Source: Aestuariibaculum lutulentum (GTDB lineage: Bacteria; Bacteroidota; Bacteroidia; Flavobacteriales; Flavobacteriaceae). From it: 64,000 bases of DNA. The number at the start of each line of letters is the position of its first letter. Position 1 is the first letter of the stretch. The notes below the pieces were generated by a model. The model made no database searches and was not told where the DNA came from. It saw only the letters and a program-made list of their open reading frames with translations. Of this stretch, positions 62,587 to 64,000 are shown piece after piece. The stretch spans positions 905,501 to 969,500 of the forward strand of contig NZ_CP136709.1 of NCBI RefSeq assembly GCF_032926325.1. The letters run 5' to 3'. A program made the position numbers and the translations under genes.

Positions 62587-64000
62587 TTACATATCTGTAA
62601 TAGGGCTGTATTTTGGAACCAATGTTTTCATTACACTCCACCCTATTAAGTAACAAACAGCACATATTGAGAAAATGATAAAATATCCTGCTTCTATGCC
62701 TTTAAATCCAAAGAAAGACATATTGGTATTAGCACTAAAATCGAATAAAAGACCAGATCCTTTATTAATAAGAGTTGAACCAATACCACCAGCTAAACCA
62801 CCAATTCCGGTAACGGTTGCAATGGCTTTTTTAGGGAACATATCTCCTACTGTTGTAAAAATGTTCGCAGACCAAGCCTGGTGAGCTGCACCAGCTATAC
62901 CAATAATGATAACAGGAATCCAGTAAGTGTAATGTCCTAGAGGCTGAGCAACTAAAGCTAATAATGGAAAAAATGCAAAAATTAACATCGCTCTCATTCT
63001 ACCCGCATAAGGATTCATTCCTTTTTTCTCAACGAAATACGTTGGTAACCACCCCCCGATAATTGAAAGTAGTGTTATGGCGTATAAAATAAATAACGGG
63101 AAGGCTGCTTCGGTAGAATCCATGCCATAAACCGAACTTAAATACGCCGGTGTCCAGAATAAGAAAAACCACCAAACACCATCGGTCATAAATTTACCAA
63201 AAGCAAAAGCCCAGGTTTGTTTGTATTTGAAACAATCTGCTAACGATATTTTCTTTGTGTTTTCAGGAACATAACCTTCAATTTTACTATCCTCAAGATC
63301 ATCTTGCTGAATATATTCTAACTCGGCTGCATTTACATGTTTACTTTTCTCTGGTTTATCATACATAAACACCCAGAAGCCCATCCATACAAAACCTAAA
63401 GCACCAATAATAATAAAGGCCATTTCCCAACCATAAGCTTCAGCAATAAAAGGAATTGAAATTGGCGCAGCTAAAGCACCTACTGTTGCTCCTGCATTAA
63501 AAATACTTGTTGAGAACGCACGGTCTTTCTTCGGGAAATATTCTGCGGTTGTTTTAATAGCTGCCGGAAAGTTTCCTGCTTCACCTAATGCTAAAACAAA
63601 TCGAGCAAAAATAAACAAGGTTACACTTACAGAAATTACTAAACCTGTATCGTTAATTGTACCAATAATTTCCTTTGCTTCTTCAAAACCTACAAACCAA
63701 TGTCCTGTTATATATCCAGAAGTAGCAATACCTGCAAAAGCATGCAAACAAGCACCAACAGACCAAACTCCGATAGCCCATAAAAATCCTTTTTTGGTAT
63801 CTAAAATATCAACAAAACGACCTGCGAATATTAAAGAAATGGCATAAAAAATAGAGAATAACGCCGTTATGTTTCCATAATCGTTGTTAGTCCAGTTAAA
63901 TTCAGGAGCTATAAAATCTTTCCATGTTAGGGAAAGTACTTGCCTGTCTAAATAATTTATGGTGGTTGCCATGAATAGAAGTCCGCAGATGGTCCATCTA
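62587..64000 (-). CDS. exuT: Hexuronate MFS transporter, ExuT-like (5' partial)
   Basis: A major-facilitator permease, 461 residues from the first visible Met but clearly longer: the frame stays open to the window edge and the preceding codons read RWTICGLLF, the usual start of the first membrane helix, so the true start is outside. The anion:cation symporter signature (ATTINYLDRQVLSL, LGEAGNFPAAIKTTAEYFPK, GGLAGGIGSTLINKGSG) is present, with about 11 to 12 hydrophobic segments. It imports galacturonate or glucuronate across the inner membrane to feed uxaB and uxaA, 33 bases downstream. Confidence 0.92.
   Translation of the reverse strand, partial: RWTICGLLFMATTINYLDRQVLSLTWKDFIAPEFNWTNNDYGNITALFSIFYAISLIFAGRFVDILDTKKGFLWAIGVWSVGACLHAFAGIATSGYITGHWFVGFEEAKEIIGTINDTGLVISVSVTLFIFARFVLALGEAGNFPAAIKTTAEYFPKKDRAFSTSIFNAGATVGALAAPISIPFIAEAYGWEMAFIIIGALGFVWMGFWVFMYDKPEKSKHVNAAELEYIQQDDLEDSKIEGYVPENTKKISLADCFKYKQTWAFAFGKFMTDGVWWFFLFWTPAYLSSVYGMDSTEAAFPLFILYAITLLSIIGGWLPTYFVEKKGMNPYAGRMRAMLIFAFFPLLALVAQPLGHYTYWIPVIIIGIAGAAHQAWSANIFTTVGDMFPKKAIATVTGIGGLAGGIGSTLINKGSGLLFDFSANTNMSFFGFKGIEAGYFIIFSICAVCYLIGWSVMKTLVPKYSPITDM

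Noticed and set aside
1..64000. CRISPR arrays, tRNA or rRNA genes, insertion sequences, phage genes
   Set aside because: No regular spacer-repeat pattern, cloverleaf, transposase or integrase text was found on either strand.

Overview
The window is AT-rich DNA from a member of the Bacteroidota, most likely a marine or soil Flavobacteriaceae. The reasons are a SusC/SusD pair, many lipoproteins with an N-terminal lipobox, a type IX secretion (Por/T9SS) C-terminal tail on the largest protein, A-rich leaders without Shine-Dalgarno sites, and a pectin-type gene content. I see no rRNA, tRNA, CRISPR array, insertion sequence or phage gene. The whole window reads as one large polysaccharide utilisation locus (PUL) for pectin: homogalacturonan plus rhamnogalacturonan I and side chains.

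Region A (1-20.4 kb, + strand) begins inside a gene joining the C-terminus of a probable pectate lyase to a CE8 pectin methylesterase. It continues with a tight operon: GH28, DUF4861, GH105, GH43, GH28, esterase, GH95, esterase. A second unit holds a 1841-residue T9SS-exported CE8 protein and a PL9 pectate lyase lipoprotein, and ends in a strong hairpin terminator. Region B (20.4-30.5 kb, - strand) holds a PL10 pectate lyase and an operon of GH28, a DUF4450-like 1141-residue protein, a beta-propeller protein and a six-hairpin-like lipoprotein; the last three have no activity I can assign. Region C (30.7-37.6 kb, + strand) holds a GntR-type regulator, a CE12 esterase, a GH2 enzyme and a tandem double-CE12 protein. 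Region D (37.7-48.2 kb, - strand) has SusC and SusD, then a sulfatase, a beta-propeller lipoprotein, L-rhamnose mutarotase, a second GH2 and a small secreted orphan. Region E (48.5-56.9 kb, + strand) has GH28, PL22, GH106, GH105 and an esterase/beta-propeller fusion. Region F (57-59.4 kb) has two paralogous LacI regulators. Region G (59.5-64 kb, - strand) has altronate dehydratase, tagaturonate reductase and a hexuronate MFS transporter that runs off the window.

Inferred flow: CE8 and the acetylesterases strip methyl and acetyl groups; PL9, PL10 and GH28 cut the backbone at the surface; SusCD imports oligomers; GH105, GH106, PL22, GH2, GH43 and GH95 finish them in the periplasm; galacturonate enters by the ExuT-like carrier and is reduced by UxaB and dehydrated by UxaA; rhamnose is epimerised by RhaM.

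Two operator-like motifs partition the locus. A LacI-type 14-mer (TGCAATCGATTACA and variants) sits before five transcription units. A second motif, with ACAGGAT on the coding strand, sits before five units, always in the same orientation to the downstream gene. The region upstream of the 30.5 kb operon carries both. An exact 11-mer, AACTAAACTAA, recurs in leaders directly ahead of start codons.
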